The notes under the pieces are model-generated. The model was given only the letters and a program-made list of their open reading frames with translations. It was not told the origin of the DNA and made no database searches. The position numbers and the translations under genes were made by a program. Positions 36,664 through 45,490 of a DNA stretch of 64,000 nucleotides are shown here, one piece after another. Source of the stretch: CAZZCN01 sp964652975 (GTDB taxonomy: Bacteria > Bacillota > Clostridia > Saccharofermentanales > UBA5734); NCBI GenBank assembly GCA_964652975.1, contig CAZZCN010000002.1, positions 35,252 through 99,251 on the forward strand, in the 5' to 3' direction. The stretch's first letter is position 1; each line of letters begins with the position of its first letter.

Positions 36664-36682
36664 GTATGTGAGGTGATTAAGT

Positions 36683-37117
36683 TTGAAATTTGCAGATAGA
36701 CTTAAAGTAATGAGAAATGATAAAGGCATTACACAGGTGCAGCTTGCAACCGACCTTGGACTTTCCAAAGGAACTGTTGCTATGTGGGAAACAGGCAAAA
36801 GAGAGCCTAATTTTGATATGGTATGTATATTATCCGACTATTTTGACAGGCGTATTGATTATATTTTGGGACACTCTGAGGATAAATCCTCACCAAAAAT
36901 GACCGAAGATGACTATGAGGAATTGGGGCAATATGAGGCTGAGAACAGCTTTTATGAAACTGTTATGGCATACCTGCAACTGGATGGACACGGCAAATAT
37001 GCTGTAGAAAGTGTTATTCGTGCAGAAATGCAGCGTTGCAAAGAACAGGAGAGCCTTTTTCCTGAAAGTGATTATTTGCTCCGTTTAAGAATAAGGAAAC
37101 AAAAGGATGTTCGGTAA
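36683..37117 (+). CDS. XRE-family phage repressor (CI-like)
   Basis: This 144-residue protein starts at TTG behind GAGGTGATT. An N-terminal helix-turn-helix covers about residues 1-65 (MKFADRLKVMRNDKGITQ, GLSKGTVAMWETGKREPN, RIDYILG). A 75-residue helical tail follows that lacks a LexA/CI peptidase site, so induction would not be by self-cleavage. Its promoter carries an operator, implying autoregulation. It is the likely lysogeny repressor of a prophage whose other genes have mostly been deleted; it could still repress related phages (superinfection immunity). Confidence 0.82.
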   Translation: MKFADRLKVMRNDKGITQVQLATDLGLSKGTVAMWETGKREPNFDMVCILSDYFDRRIDYILGHSEDKSSPKMTEDDYEELGQYEAENSFYETVMAYLQLDGHGKYAVESVIRAEMQRCKEQESLFPESDYLLRLRIRKQKDVR

Positions 37118-37397
37118 CAGTTTTTTGTTACCGGTAACAGTTTTGGTAACAGAAAAAAGTTAGTAATATCAAGGTTCGTAACAACCGTAACACTTTTTAT
37201 TTACTCCTCGCAGGAGAAAGCAAAAATTATATATAAAGAATATATAAAGGAAATTAAAGTAGTAATATATAAAGAACGAGTAGAAAAAAACTGTTACGGT
37301 TGTTACGGAGTATAAAAAACGGCTTAAAATCAATGGTTTCAGAAAAACAAAAGTGTTACGAAAGTTGTTACAAACTGTTACGGATTTTGTTACCGCC
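37114..37397. repeat. Cluster of GTAACA / TGTTAC repeats in mirrored halves
   Basis: GTAACAG occurs at 37114-37120, 37134-37140 and 37146-37152, with more GTAAC copies to about 37190. The opposite orientation fills 37290-37397 (CTGTTACGG, TTGTTACGG, TTGTTACAAACTGTTACGG and others). The halves flank about 95 bp of very AT-rich DNA. Adjacent units are often 9 bp apart. No gene is visible. Confidence 0.6.
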
Positions 37398-37492
37398 ACC
37401 CTGACGTAAGGAGAGAGACAACTCTATTATAGTAGCAACCTTTTTGTTCATTTATTTTTCTCTTTTAATAGCGAAAATTGGGTATAGAAGAT

Positions 37493-37523
37493 AAAAAGCC
37501 ATCGGACAATTTTGACCGATGGC
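37493..37523 (-). terminator. Rho-independent terminator (leftward)
   Basis: GCCATCGG (37498-37505) and CCGATGGC (37516-37523) form a perfect 8-bp stem with a 10-nt loop. On the minus strand a TTTTTAT tract follows. It would end transcripts coming from the small gene at 38465-38698. Confidence 0.7.
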
Positions 37524-37549
37524 TATGACAGCACAGATTTTTTGGCTTA

Positions 37550-37859
37550 GTGACAGTAGTGACAGTTCGGTGACAGTAAAAACGAACAACTGTCACTGCC
37601 GAAAATGTATACACCGCAAGGGCTTAACGCTCTTTGGTGACAGTAGTGACAGTACTTTTAAATTCTTAGCTCCAAAAAATAAACTTAGTAGATGGTATAT
37701 ATACATCTATATAGATTATAGTAGTGTGTATATAGAATGAAAACAACTGTCACTTCTGTCACTGGTAACCATAAAAGCCTTGAAACCAAAAGGTTTTTTA
37801 AGTGATAGTTGTAATAAACAACTGTCACGGAACAATCACTTTTTAAATAGAACTGTCAC
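37550..37859. repeat. Iteron-like array of GTGACAGT / ACTGTCAC
   Basis: The octamer occurs as GTGACAGT at 37550, 37559, 37570, 37637 and 37646, and as ACTGTCAC (or CTGTCAC) at 37589, 37746, 37756, 37821 and 37852. Neighbouring units are 9 bp apart, as in GTGACAGTA followed by GTGACAGTT. No credible ORF spans it. It could be a replication-origin iteron set of the element, or the remains of a Val-Thr-Val coding tract. Confidence 0.65.
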
Positions 37860-38464
37860 TTTTTTAAAAGCTATCGGTCTTATGGTTACAATAAAACAGT
37901 GCAAATTATATATAGGTTAACCTAATTCCCGTTTTTCAGTTTCAAATCCAAAAACTGGACACTTGATTTTATTCAAATGTCTACTCTTTGGGTTTTTTAC
38001 TTTTGTAAATGTCTGCAATTATGGATTTCATTATATCATTTTTAAAACATCAAAAAGTTCTATAAACATAGTAACTAAGCCATTTTTGGGTAGGGGCGTA
38101 TGAATATGTAGTGGTTTACATAACACATCGGGTGTGGCGTTGCGTAAAAACTTTTTAAAAATCAAAAATCAAAAAAATATTCAAAACAGCCCTCTAAGCA
38201 TTGCAAATACTAAGGTTTTGATTTTTAAAAACGGGTATAAAAACGGCTTATTTATCAAATTATTGCATAAGTTGCCCGATAATATGCGAATAATGCCACT
38301 TTTGTGTAACTTTTATTGTGCTTGCCCATAACTTTTTTACGACTGTCGGTTTTTCGACTGTCCTCAAAAGTTCAAGCAATATACAAAAAGCCTTTTATCT
38401 TCGTTATAAGGTGGTTATTTGCCACCCTGTGCCACTTTCATAAAACATACCTAAACTTTATACC
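37860..38464. other. 605-bp AT-rich gap without recognised features
   Basis: Only short open frames with no ribosome sites or family likeness occur here. Runs such as AATCAAAAATCAAAAA (38159 region) are simple sequence. I see no promoter, tRNA or terminator. Confidence 0.4.
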
Positions 38465-38698
38465 TTAATCCGTTCCAAACAACACAAGAGCTTTGTGCGT
38501 TCCGTCCTCAGTGCCAAATTCCCTGCCCCCAAGCTCATCGGATACATTTTCTTGGGTGCTGATAAATTGCTCATCACAAATTAAGCTCCAAGAATTTCCC
38601 TCGACGTCCCGAGATACCCCAACCAAAATATCCTTGCCATGCTCTTTTTCCATTGCTTTTAATGCCTTAATAAAATCCTCTAATTTAATTGCTTTCAC
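38465..38698 (-). CDS. Small conserved-looking hypothetical protein
   Basis: About 77 residues, acidic, with KAIKLEDFIKALKAMEKEHG, then DILVGVSRDVEGNSWSLICD and KALVLFGTD. The alternating beta strands after an N-terminal helix suggest a small alpha/beta fold; I do not recognise the family. AAGGAGGT stands 7 nt before the GTG at 38696-38698, which I prefer to the GTG at 38707 lying against the ribosome site. It sits inside the element remnant and is transcribed towards the iteron array. Confidence 0.5.
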   Translation of the reverse strand: MKAIKLEDFIKALKAMEKEHGKDILVGVSRDVEGNSWSLICDEQFISTQENVSDELGGREFGTEDGTHKALVLFGTD

Positions 38699-38925
38699 AA
38701 CTGACACCTCCTTAAAATTTTGTTATTCCATTTATTGCTCAAAAGGCATCCAAAGTCAAGTTATTATTTTAATGTACTTTTTTTATTGGAATTTAAATTG
38801 AGTTTTTTAATTTAACTTAAATAATTATTTGCATAACTCAAATTTTGATTAATTATTTAAGATAAATTCATTGAAATTTGAGAATAATTATGTTATTATT
38901 TAAGAAAAATTAAGAGGTGACTATA

Positions 38926-40374
38926 ATGCTACCTGAGGAACTGATTAAACTTGTATATGATATCAAGGACAAAAAATGTGAAATGCAAAACATTGAACTA
39001 AAAAAAGCAGCTGGTGGAACTCCTCAAAAATTATACGATACTTTATCAAGCTTTTCTAATCAAATCGGCGGAGGCACAATCATATTTGGTGTCGATGAAG
39101 AAAACAATTATGATATTTGTGGTGTTTATGACCCACAAGATTTGCAAGTCAAGGTCACTGCACAAGCAATCCAAATGCTACCAATTGTTCGTCCCTTGTT
39201 TACCATTGTAAAAATTGGCGAAAAAACAATTGTCAGTGCAGAAATTGCAGAGTGCGATATTTTCGATAAGCCATGTTATTATAGTGGATCCGGAAAGTTA
39301 AGGGGTTCATTTATTCGGGTTGGTGAGGCAGATATGCCTATGACAGAATATGAAATATATAGCTACGAAGCATTCAAGAAAAAAATACATGATGAGCTAC
39401 GCACTGTCGGTGATGGTATTGGTGCCACCTTAAATAAAAATGAACTGACCTTGTTTTTAGCTAAGTTAAAAAATGAAAAGCCTAATTTAAACAATCTATC
39501 CGATGAGGATAATTTAGCACTGTGCGGAATTCTTTCAGAAACAAAATTAACTGTAGCAGGGCTTATGCTTTTTGGCTTGTATCCACAAGCGTTGTTCCCT
39601 CAACTTTGCATAACTGCAGTTGTTGTTCCTGGAAACGAGTTGGGGACAACTGGGGAAGACAATGCCCGATTTATTGATAATAAAAAAATCGAGGGGACAA
39701 TCGCTCAAATGTTAGATGGGGCAATTTCTTTTATTCAGCGAAATATGAGGCTTAAAACTATTATTGACGATAATGGAAAACGTGCAGACATTGCAGAATA
39801 TCCAATTAAGGCTATTCGTGAGCTTATACTCAATGCACTTATTCACAGAGATTATAGTGAGAATACAGAGAGTTCCCCAATTAGAATTTTGATGTTTACA
39901 AATAGATTTGAGATTGAAAATCCCGGTGGTTTATACGGACGACTAACAATTGACAGTTTAGGTAAGGTAGGAGCAGATACAAGAAATCCTTATATTGCTT
40001 CAGCACTTGAAATAATGATAGATACCGAAAACCGCTTTTCAGGCATTCCTACTATACGGTTTGAGATGGATAAGTTAGGTTTAAAAGAACCTGTATTTGA
40101 AAGCCGCAGAGGAGTTTTTAAAGCTACCCTTTTTAATGATAGATTTAATGATATTAAAACAGAAGAAATCGATATTGAAGCTAAGATATTATCATTTTGC
40201 AAACAGCCTAAAACAAGAGAAGAATTGACCAAGCTATTAGAACTATCTTCTGTATCATATATGGTTGGAAGATATATTATGCCTCTTGTAGAAAGCGGTA
40301 AGCTTGAATTAACTATACCGAATAAACCAAGAAGCAAAAGCCAAAGATATAAAACTGTTACTTTAAAAGGTTAA
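38926..40374 (+). CDS. AlbA_2/Schlafen-type ATP-binding protein with winged helix
   Basis: About 482 residues. The N-terminal AlbA_2 (Schlafen AAA_4) domain shows QNIELKKAAGG, then FSNQIGGGTIIFGVDE and SFIRVGEADMPM. A GHKL-like ATPase segment follows, with IRELILNALIHRDYS and FEIENPGGLYG. The C-terminus is a winged helix (REELTKLLELSSVSYMVGRYI). Such proteins are called putative transcriptional regulators or ATP-dependent helicases, and Schlafen-domain proteins also appear in phage defence. AGAGGTG precedes the ATG at 38926; the GTG at 38917 lies within that site. It stands alone at the right side of the phage remnant, typical of cargo or immunity genes. Confidence 0.75.
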   Translation: MLPEELIKLVYDIKDKKCEMQNIELKKAAGGTPQKLYDTLSSFSNQIGGGTIIFGVDEENNYDICGVYDPQDLQVKVTAQAIQMLPIVRPLFTIVKIGEKTIVSAEIAECDIFDKPCYYSGSGKLRGSFIRVGEADMPMTEYEIYSYEAFKKKIHDELRTVGDGIGATLNKNELTLFLAKLKNEKPNLNNLSDEDNLALCGILSETKLTVAGLMLFGLYPQALFPQLCITAVVVPGNELGTTGEDNARFIDNKKIEGTIAQMLDGAISFIQRNMRLKTIIDDNGKRADIAEYPIKAIRELILNALIHRDYSENTESSPIRILMFTNRFEIENPGGLYGRLTIDSLGKVGADTRNPYIASALEIMIDTENRFSGIPTIRFEMDKLGLKEPVFESRRGVFKATLFNDRFNDIKTEEIDIEAKILSFCKQPKTREELTKLLELSSVSYMVGRYIMPLVESGKLELTIPNKPRSKSQRYKTVTLKG

Positions 40375-40517
40375 CAAATGGTCATCTATGTGCATTCACA
40401 ATTCTACCAAACGCCTCCTAAACCCTTGCAATTACTGATTTCCGTTTATAATCATTCAGTGAATTAAACCCCAAATCAATCCCGCATTGGAGGTTTTCAA
40501 TTGCTTTTTACAAAAAG

Positions 40518-40554
40518 AAAAAACCCTGTAAATCCCACACTTACAAGGTTTTTT
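40518..40554. terminator. Bidirectional terminator between convergent genes
   Basis: AAAAAACCCTGTAA (40518-40532 region) pairs with TTACAAGGTTTTTT (40541-40554) with one mismatch. The T-tract on one side and the A-tract on the other allow termination from both directions: the Schlafen-type gene on plus and the signalling gene on minus. Confidence 0.7.
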
Positions 40555-40645
40555 GGCATTAGTTTGTCCTAGCCTACAGAAGCGGGAATTCATCTTGATT
40601 TTGATTATTAAATTGATTATTAAGTTGATTATTATATTTTGAAAA

Positions 40646-42895
40646 TCACTTCATAATCTCTAAAAACTCTTCAACCAGGAAAGGGTCGAACTGAGTTCCG
40701 GAACATCTTCTTATTTCCGCCAATGCCGCCTCCTTGCTTAAAGGCTTTCTATATGGCCTTTCGTTTGTCATCACATCATAAGCGTCTACTATAGCCATTA
40801 TTCTGGAAAGCTTAGGTATTTCCTCACCCCTCAGCCCTTGTGGATAGCCTGTTCCATCCCAGTGTTCGTGATGGCTTAAAATCAAATCAGATATATGGGA
40901 GAGTTCCGGTGTAGCCTGGGCTATTCTGTAGCCTATCAGCGGATGTTTTTTAATTTCCAGCCAGTCATCAGCATTTAACAACTCGCTCTTGTTCAATATT
41001 ATATCAGCAATTCCGATTTTACCGATGTCATGCAGAAGTGAAAGGAGCCTCATCTCCTTTGTCTCGTAATGCGTCAACTGGATTCTCTTGCCTATCAGCT
41101 TTACAAGTTCTGTCATTCTTTCTGAATGCCCCTCAGTCTCAAAACTCTTTTCGGAAAGGGTCGTCTGTAATGTCGATATTATTGAATTGCGTAGACTTTT
41201 ACCTTCTGCCAGCTTATTTGCATACATCCTGTTCTCTGCTTCAAAAAGTATTTCATTAATTGACGATGAGGTGTCGGTTTTCGTTGAAACACCAAGAGAG
41301 ATGCTCAGTGAAATCGGCTCGAAATATCTCGTTGCACAGTTTTCCTTTATGCGCTCCATCACTTCAAGGGCTTCTTCATATGGTGTGTCAGGAAGTAAAA
41401 CAGTGAATTCATCGCCGCCAAGACGCGATATTATGCTGTTATCGGGGCAGGTCTCCTGCAAAATTCTCGCGATGTTCACCAACAGGTTGTCTCCTGCTTG
41501 ATGACCGTAAACATCATTTGTAAGTTTAAGTCCGTTGACATCGCCCATTATTATGGATACGGGAATCGTCTTTGTGAGTTCATAATCATTAATCTTATTC
41601 ATAAAATATGCCCTGTTGTAAAGGCCCGTCAAGGAATCATGAAAGCTTAGATATTGAACCTCGTTGCTGTACCTTACTTTCTCCGTAATGTTTTCAAATA
41701 GGACACACGCACAATCATCTTGTATTCTGAATACTTTAAACGTAAAGTAGGAATTCAAAATATTCTCGTCGTCATAATTAAAATCGTCCATTTCAATAGG
41801 TTCGCCGGTTTTTATTACGTTTGCAAATTTCTGAGGAATTCCCTTCTCACGAAGTTTCGGGAAAATTTCATCAATAAACTTGCCTAGTATTTTTTTGCGT
41901 TCAATGCCTAGAAGCTTCGATGATGCAATGTTTGCACTTATCAGTCGAAGTGTTCTGTCATCGTTATAATCCTCCAAGCGGTACAGGTAAAACCCTGTCT
42001 GCATCGTTTCAATTATCTCAAAACTCTGTTTTAACTGCTTTTCTGCCTCCTTGCGATCTGTTACATCTCTGAAAACCAAAACCACACCGTTAGTTTTACC
42101 ATTGCTGTCTTTTATCGGTGCAGCACTGTCAGCTATACTGTACTGATGTCCGCTTTTAGATACCAGCATCGTATTATTGCCTAGTTTGTGGGTTTTGTCG
42201 TTGCCCAGGACCGCACTGATAGGATTGTCTATTTTCTTGTTAGTAATCTCATTTTTTAAATAGAATACATCCTCAAAAGCTTTGCCTGTAGCGTCTTTGG
42301 ATTTCCAGCCTGACAGTTCTTGCGCAACCCTGTTCATAGAAGTGATATTCCCATTAATATCTGTCGTTACGACACCATCACCGATTGATTCGAATGTAGT
42401 TTTCAGGCGCTCCTTTTCTTCGAAAAGGTCTTTCTCAGCCTGGGTTCGAGATTCCGTTAATATTTTTATTTCATTTATATCCTGGATTGTTCCAATCATA
42501 TATATTGGATTACCCGCATTGTCATAATAGACAAGTCCTCTTCCGTGCACCCAGATTTTTTCGCCGGAGGAAATCTTCTGAATCTGGTATTCCATGTCAA
42601 ACGGCTGTTTATTAACTAAGACTTCATAGGTGAAATATTCCTTCATCCTATCCTTGTGCTCAGAGCAGACCAAATCCAACCAATTTTCTATGTTTATTTC
42701 ATGCTCGGCGTCAATACCAAAAATCCCATCCATCGTCTCAGATGAAATCCATGTGTTTTCAACAATGAAATACACATAAGTTCCTATCCGGGCAATTTTC
42801 TGGGATTGATCGAAAAACCAATTCGTTTCTCTGAATAATTCTTTTAATTTCTTTACACTAATGTCTGACTGGAAACTTCGAATATCACTGTTCAT
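40646..42895 (-). CDS. PAS-PAS-PAS-GGDEF-HD-GYP cyclic-di-GMP signalling protein
   Basis: This 749-residue protein has no membrane segment. Three PAS domains cover about 20-410 (DGIFGIDAEHEINIENWLDLV; ESIGDGVVTTDINGNITSMN; a third around 290-400). GGDEF covers about 420-570 with DVNGLKLTNDVYGHQAGD and an intact RLGGDEF, so diguanylate cyclase activity is possible. The HD-GYP domain from about 575 has LLHDIGKIGI, HPLIGYRI and HHEHWDGTGYPQGLRGEEIP, the phosphodiesterase signature. Both making and breaking c-di-GMP are therefore feasible, with PAS domains sensing redox state or a ligand. GGAGG precedes the ATG. It stands as a single gene with its own terminator. Confidence 0.92.
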   Translation of the reverse strand: MNSDIRSFQSDISVKKLKELFRETNWFFDQSQKIARIGTYVYFIVENTWISSETMDGIFGIDAEHEINIENWLDLVCSEHKDRMKEYFTYEVLVNKQPFDMEYQIQKISSGEKIWVHGRGLVYYDNAGNPIYMIGTIQDINEIKILTESRTQAEKDLFEEKERLKTTFESIGDGVVTTDINGNITSMNRVAQELSGWKSKDATGKAFEDVFYLKNEITNKKIDNPISAVLGNDKTHKLGNNTMLVSKSGHQYSIADSAAPIKDSNGKTNGVVLVFRDVTDRKEAEKQLKQSFEIIETMQTGFYLYRLEDYNDDRTLRLISANIASSKLLGIERKKILGKFIDEIFPKLREKGIPQKFANVIKTGEPIEMDDFNYDDENILNSYFTFKVFRIQDDCACVLFENITEKVRYSNEVQYLSFHDSLTGLYNRAYFMNKINDYELTKTIPVSIIMGDVNGLKLTNDVYGHQAGDNLLVNIARILQETCPDNSIISRLGGDEFTVLLPDTPYEEALEVMERIKENCATRYFEPISLSISLGVSTKTDTSSSINEILFEAENRMYANKLAEGKSLRNSIISTLQTTLSEKSFETEGHSERMTELVKLIGKRIQLTHYETKEMRLLSLLHDIGKIGIADIILNKSELLNADDWLEIKKHPLIGYRIAQATPELSHISDLILSHHEHWDGTGYPQGLRGEEIPKLSRIMAIVDAYDVMTNERPYRKPLSKEAALAEIRRCSGTQFDPFLVEEFLEIMK

Positions 42896-43291
42896 TGCAA
42901 TACCTCCAGACCTTATATGTTATTTCATATAACTAAAAGTAGTGACATAATACAACTTCCATAAATTTCTGAAATTTTATATGTTATATTTTACATCATT
43001 TTATGCGTAGATACAATTGTTTTGTCATTTTTGCCTCTTTTTGCCTCATTTTGTTTCATTTTGCCTCATTTCTTGCGTATTTTGACAAAATTTAACATTT
43101 TTTGACATAATTAAAAACCCTCGCTAATCCCCCTGCCAAATCCCCCTGCCAAATCCCCCTCGCTAAAACATCCGACAGTTCCGCATTGTTCACAGTATAT
43201 TTACATGTCTGTACCACTATAACTGCTGATTTAAAAGGATGCATAGGGTACTATACAAGAGTAAATAATTGATATGCAGAGGTGAGATATT
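42896..43291. other. 396-bp gap with two short repeat tracts
   Basis: From 43027 to 43080, TTTTGCCTC-type units recur several times. At 43126-43164 the 13-mer AATCCCCCTGCCA stands twice, followed by a variant ending in TCGCT. No ORF of note. The right end should hold the promoter of the zinc-ribbon gene, whose TTG start has AGAGGTGAG upstream. Confidence 0.5.
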
Positions 43292-44149
43292 TTGGCAAAA
43301 ACTTGTTTTTACTGCGGTAAGGATTTAAATCAGGGTGAACGCTGCGATTGCAGGAACGCTTTCAACGGCAATTCTTCGAGCAACGGATCGGCAGGCGCGG
43401 GATCTAAAGCCAAAAATGGCAGGTCTTCCGATGATACTGCTCGTAAAAGAGAACAACAAAAGGAATTTGAACGCGAGCAGGCAAAAGCGAAAAAGGAACG
43501 TGAGAAACGCGAAAAGGAACGAACCAAGCCTAAGTCTTCACCTTTTTCCTGGAAGCAGTTTTTACTGCGGATAATGACTAACGGATCTTTTGCCTCGAGC
43601 GATCCTCTTTTTCGCAAAATCGGTCATTCTTTTTTGCAGTCTATTATTAGACCTGTGGCGGCGATTAATTCTTTTGTAGCCATAAAAGACAGAAGCCTGT
43701 CGATTTTTTATCTTACATTTTTTTCTATTTCTTCAGGGATTCTGACAATGAAAATGCTAGGAGCAGGACTGACATCTTTTATTGAAGGGGCTGTCGCCGG
43801 ACTGGCACTTGCTTTGATATTAAATGGTCTTTTTGTAATAATTTTCAAGTATTTTGGAAAGGTCAGATTTTCTTTTGAGCACATGCTTTCGACTTTTAGT
43901 GTTCCTTCGGTTTTTTTGTCTATATTCTTTCTTCTGGCATCAACCGGACGGACAGCTGGATTTTCACTTTTAATGTCTCTGATAACTGGCATAGTTATTG
44001 GTGCGTTGACACAGTTTGTTTCTTTGAAGGCTTTTACCAGGCAGTCCACCGAGCAGCTTATGGTGAGTTCAATACTTGCATATGTTGTGTTTTTCTCTAT
44101 CGTTGGGTTTATCCTCAATATTGTCGTTTCGTTTCCTGTTGCCAAGTGA
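43292..44149 (+). CDS. Zinc-ribbon membrane protein (Yip1-like)
   Basis: This 285-residue protein starts at TTG behind AGAGGTGAG. An N-terminal zinc ribbon (CFYCGKDL then ERCDC) is followed by a Gly/Ser stretch and a very basic coiled segment of Lys, Arg and Glu at about 50-80. Five hydrophobic segments follow, from about 130 to 283, resembling bacterial Yip1/YIP-domain proteins. It is presumably a membrane protein with a cytoplasmic ribbon. No function is established, and the adjacent genes give no clue. Confidence 0.6.
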   Translation: MAKTCFYCGKDLNQGERCDCRNAFNGNSSSNGSAGAGSKAKNGRSSDDTARKREQQKEFEREQAKAKKEREKREKERTKPKSSPFSWKQFLLRIMTNGSFASSDPLFRKIGHSFLQSIIRPVAAINSFVAIKDRSLSIFYLTFFSISSGILTMKMLGAGLTSFIEGAVAGLALALILNGLFVIIFKYFGKVRFSFEHMLSTFSVPSVFLSIFFLLASTGRTAGFSLLMSLITGIVIGALTQFVSLKAFTRQSTEQLMVSSILAYVVFFSIVGFILNIVVSFPVAK

Positions 44150-44348
44150 TCAATTGTTGGGACAGAGAATCATCGCTTTTTATTTATAATGCTTTGAATA
44201 GTTGTCACGTCTTTGGCAGATATTGAAATTTGAATTTCATTTTTATTAACTAATCAAGATGATTGTATTTTTCACAAAATATTAGTATAAACTCTTTCGT
44301 TCTTTTTGTAATATCTATTTGTGTGATTGTCATATGTCATGTGAGATT

Positions 44349-44469
44349 TGTGTACGAGATGTGTGTACGAGATGTGTGTACGAGATGTGTGTACGAGATG
44401 TGTGTACGAGATGTGCGTACGAGATGTGCGTACGAGATGTGCGTACGAGATGTGTGTATGAGATGTGCG
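44349..44469. repeat. Ten-copy 12-bp tandem repeat
   Basis: The unit GTGTACGAGATG recurs about ten times with changes at one position (GTGTG or GTGCG) and decays at TATGAGATGTGCG. Being a multiple of three, it opens long Cys/Arg-rich frames that are artefacts. The tract ends about 80 bp before the CobW gene. The remainder of 44150-44548 shows nothing else. Confidence 0.85.
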
Positions 44470-44548
44470 ATATTTGCATGCGATATGCTGTCAATCATAT
44501 ACGAATGTATTTTATAAATTGTTGAAATCGCAGTGGAGGAAATTGATA

Positions 44549-45490
44549 ATGGAAAGTAAAAAGGTTAATGTACTTCTTGTTACAGGGTTTTTAGGTTCCG
44601 GTAAGACGACTGTAATGAAAAATCTTATTGAACTTGCAAAACAGACTCCTGAATTGAATATTGGAGTGGTGATAAACGAATTCGGCAAAATTAATGTTGA
44701 CGCCCAGACCATCAATGATAAGAGTATTGAGATAACCGAGATTAACAACGGTTCAATTTTTTGCAAGTGCCTTGAAGGGACTTTTGTGGACTCAATTCTT
44801 GCTCTAAAGGACCATAATCTTGATTATCTGTTTATCGAAAGCTCCGGTCTGTCCGATCCATCCAATATGCAGAGCATAATGATGCACGTAAACAAATTTT
44901 CTGACAACTCGTTTTACTATGCCGGTACAATATGTGTTGTCGATGCAAAGTATTTTCTCAAGTTATCAAAGTCACTTGTTACTATCCAAAGGCAGATAGC
45001 ATCATGCAATCTTTGTCTTGTGAACAAAATAGATCTTGCCCAGGACTCTGTCGTTGAGTCTGTAACAAAGGAGATAAGTGTAATAAATCCATTTGCAACG
45101 GTTCATCTTACTACCTTCGGAAATCTTCCCGCCAAATTGTTCGAAAAACTGAATCCTGATGTATTTTCGAAAGACATGCCATCACTCAATACCGCCCAGA
45201 ATCGGCCGGATGTTGTTTTGCTGACCACTGCGCATATACTGCCCTCTAATTTTGTCAGTGATTTCATTAATGCATTCAATAGCAAAATCCTAAGACTCAA
45301 GGGCTTTGTCAGATATGAGGACGGGGTCTATCACATTGAGGCGGTAGGTGAAGAATGTCTGACTGAAAAGCTCGATTTAGGGCGTACACTTTCCGAGCTC
45401 GTTGTAATTCCTTTTCCGGGAATTGCAATCAGAGAAGAAATTACAGCATACCTCAAAGGCCACGTCGACTGGCAATGTGAAGTCATTTGA
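44549..45490 (+). CDS. CobW/COG0523-family G3E GTPase (metallochaperone)
   Basis: About 313 residues. Walker A is GFLGSGKTT, the metal-binding motif is FCKCLEG (CxC in place of the usual CxCC), ESSGLSDP is the switch-like segment and NKIDL gives guanine specificity. A short CobW C-terminal domain follows (KILRLKGFVRYEDGVYHIEAVG). The family inserts or allocates Zn, Co or Ni. The start is the ATG at 44549 behind GTGGAGGA; the frame upstream is repeat-derived. It ends convergently with the DUF4153 gene, overlapping it by 8 bp. The metal partner is unknown. Confidence 0.83.
   Translation: MESKKVNVLLVTGFLGSGKTTVMKNLIELAKQTPELNIGVVINEFGKINVDAQTINDKSIEITEINNGSIFCKCLEGTFVDSILALKDHNLDYLFIESSGLSDPSNMQSIMMHVNKFSDNSFYYAGTICVVDAKYFLKLSKSLVTIQRQIASCNLCLVNKIDLAQDSVVESVTKEISVINPFATVHLTTFGNLPAKLFEKLNPDVFSKDMPSLNTAQNRPDVVLLTTAHILPSNFVSDFINAFNSKILRLKGFVRYEDGVYHIEAVGEECLTEKLDLGRTLSELVVIPFPGIAIREEITAYLKGHVDWQCEVI

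Noticed and set aside
37169..37399. 76-codon minus-strand frame rich in Phe and Tyr
   Set aside because: It is produced by the AT-rich centre and the GTAACA/TGTTAC repeats, and lacks a ribosome site.
44263..44525. Overlapping Cys/Arg-rich frames (VRDVCTRC type) that look like a small metal-binding protein
   Set aside because: They are direct translations of the 12-bp tandem repeat in several frames, without a start signal.
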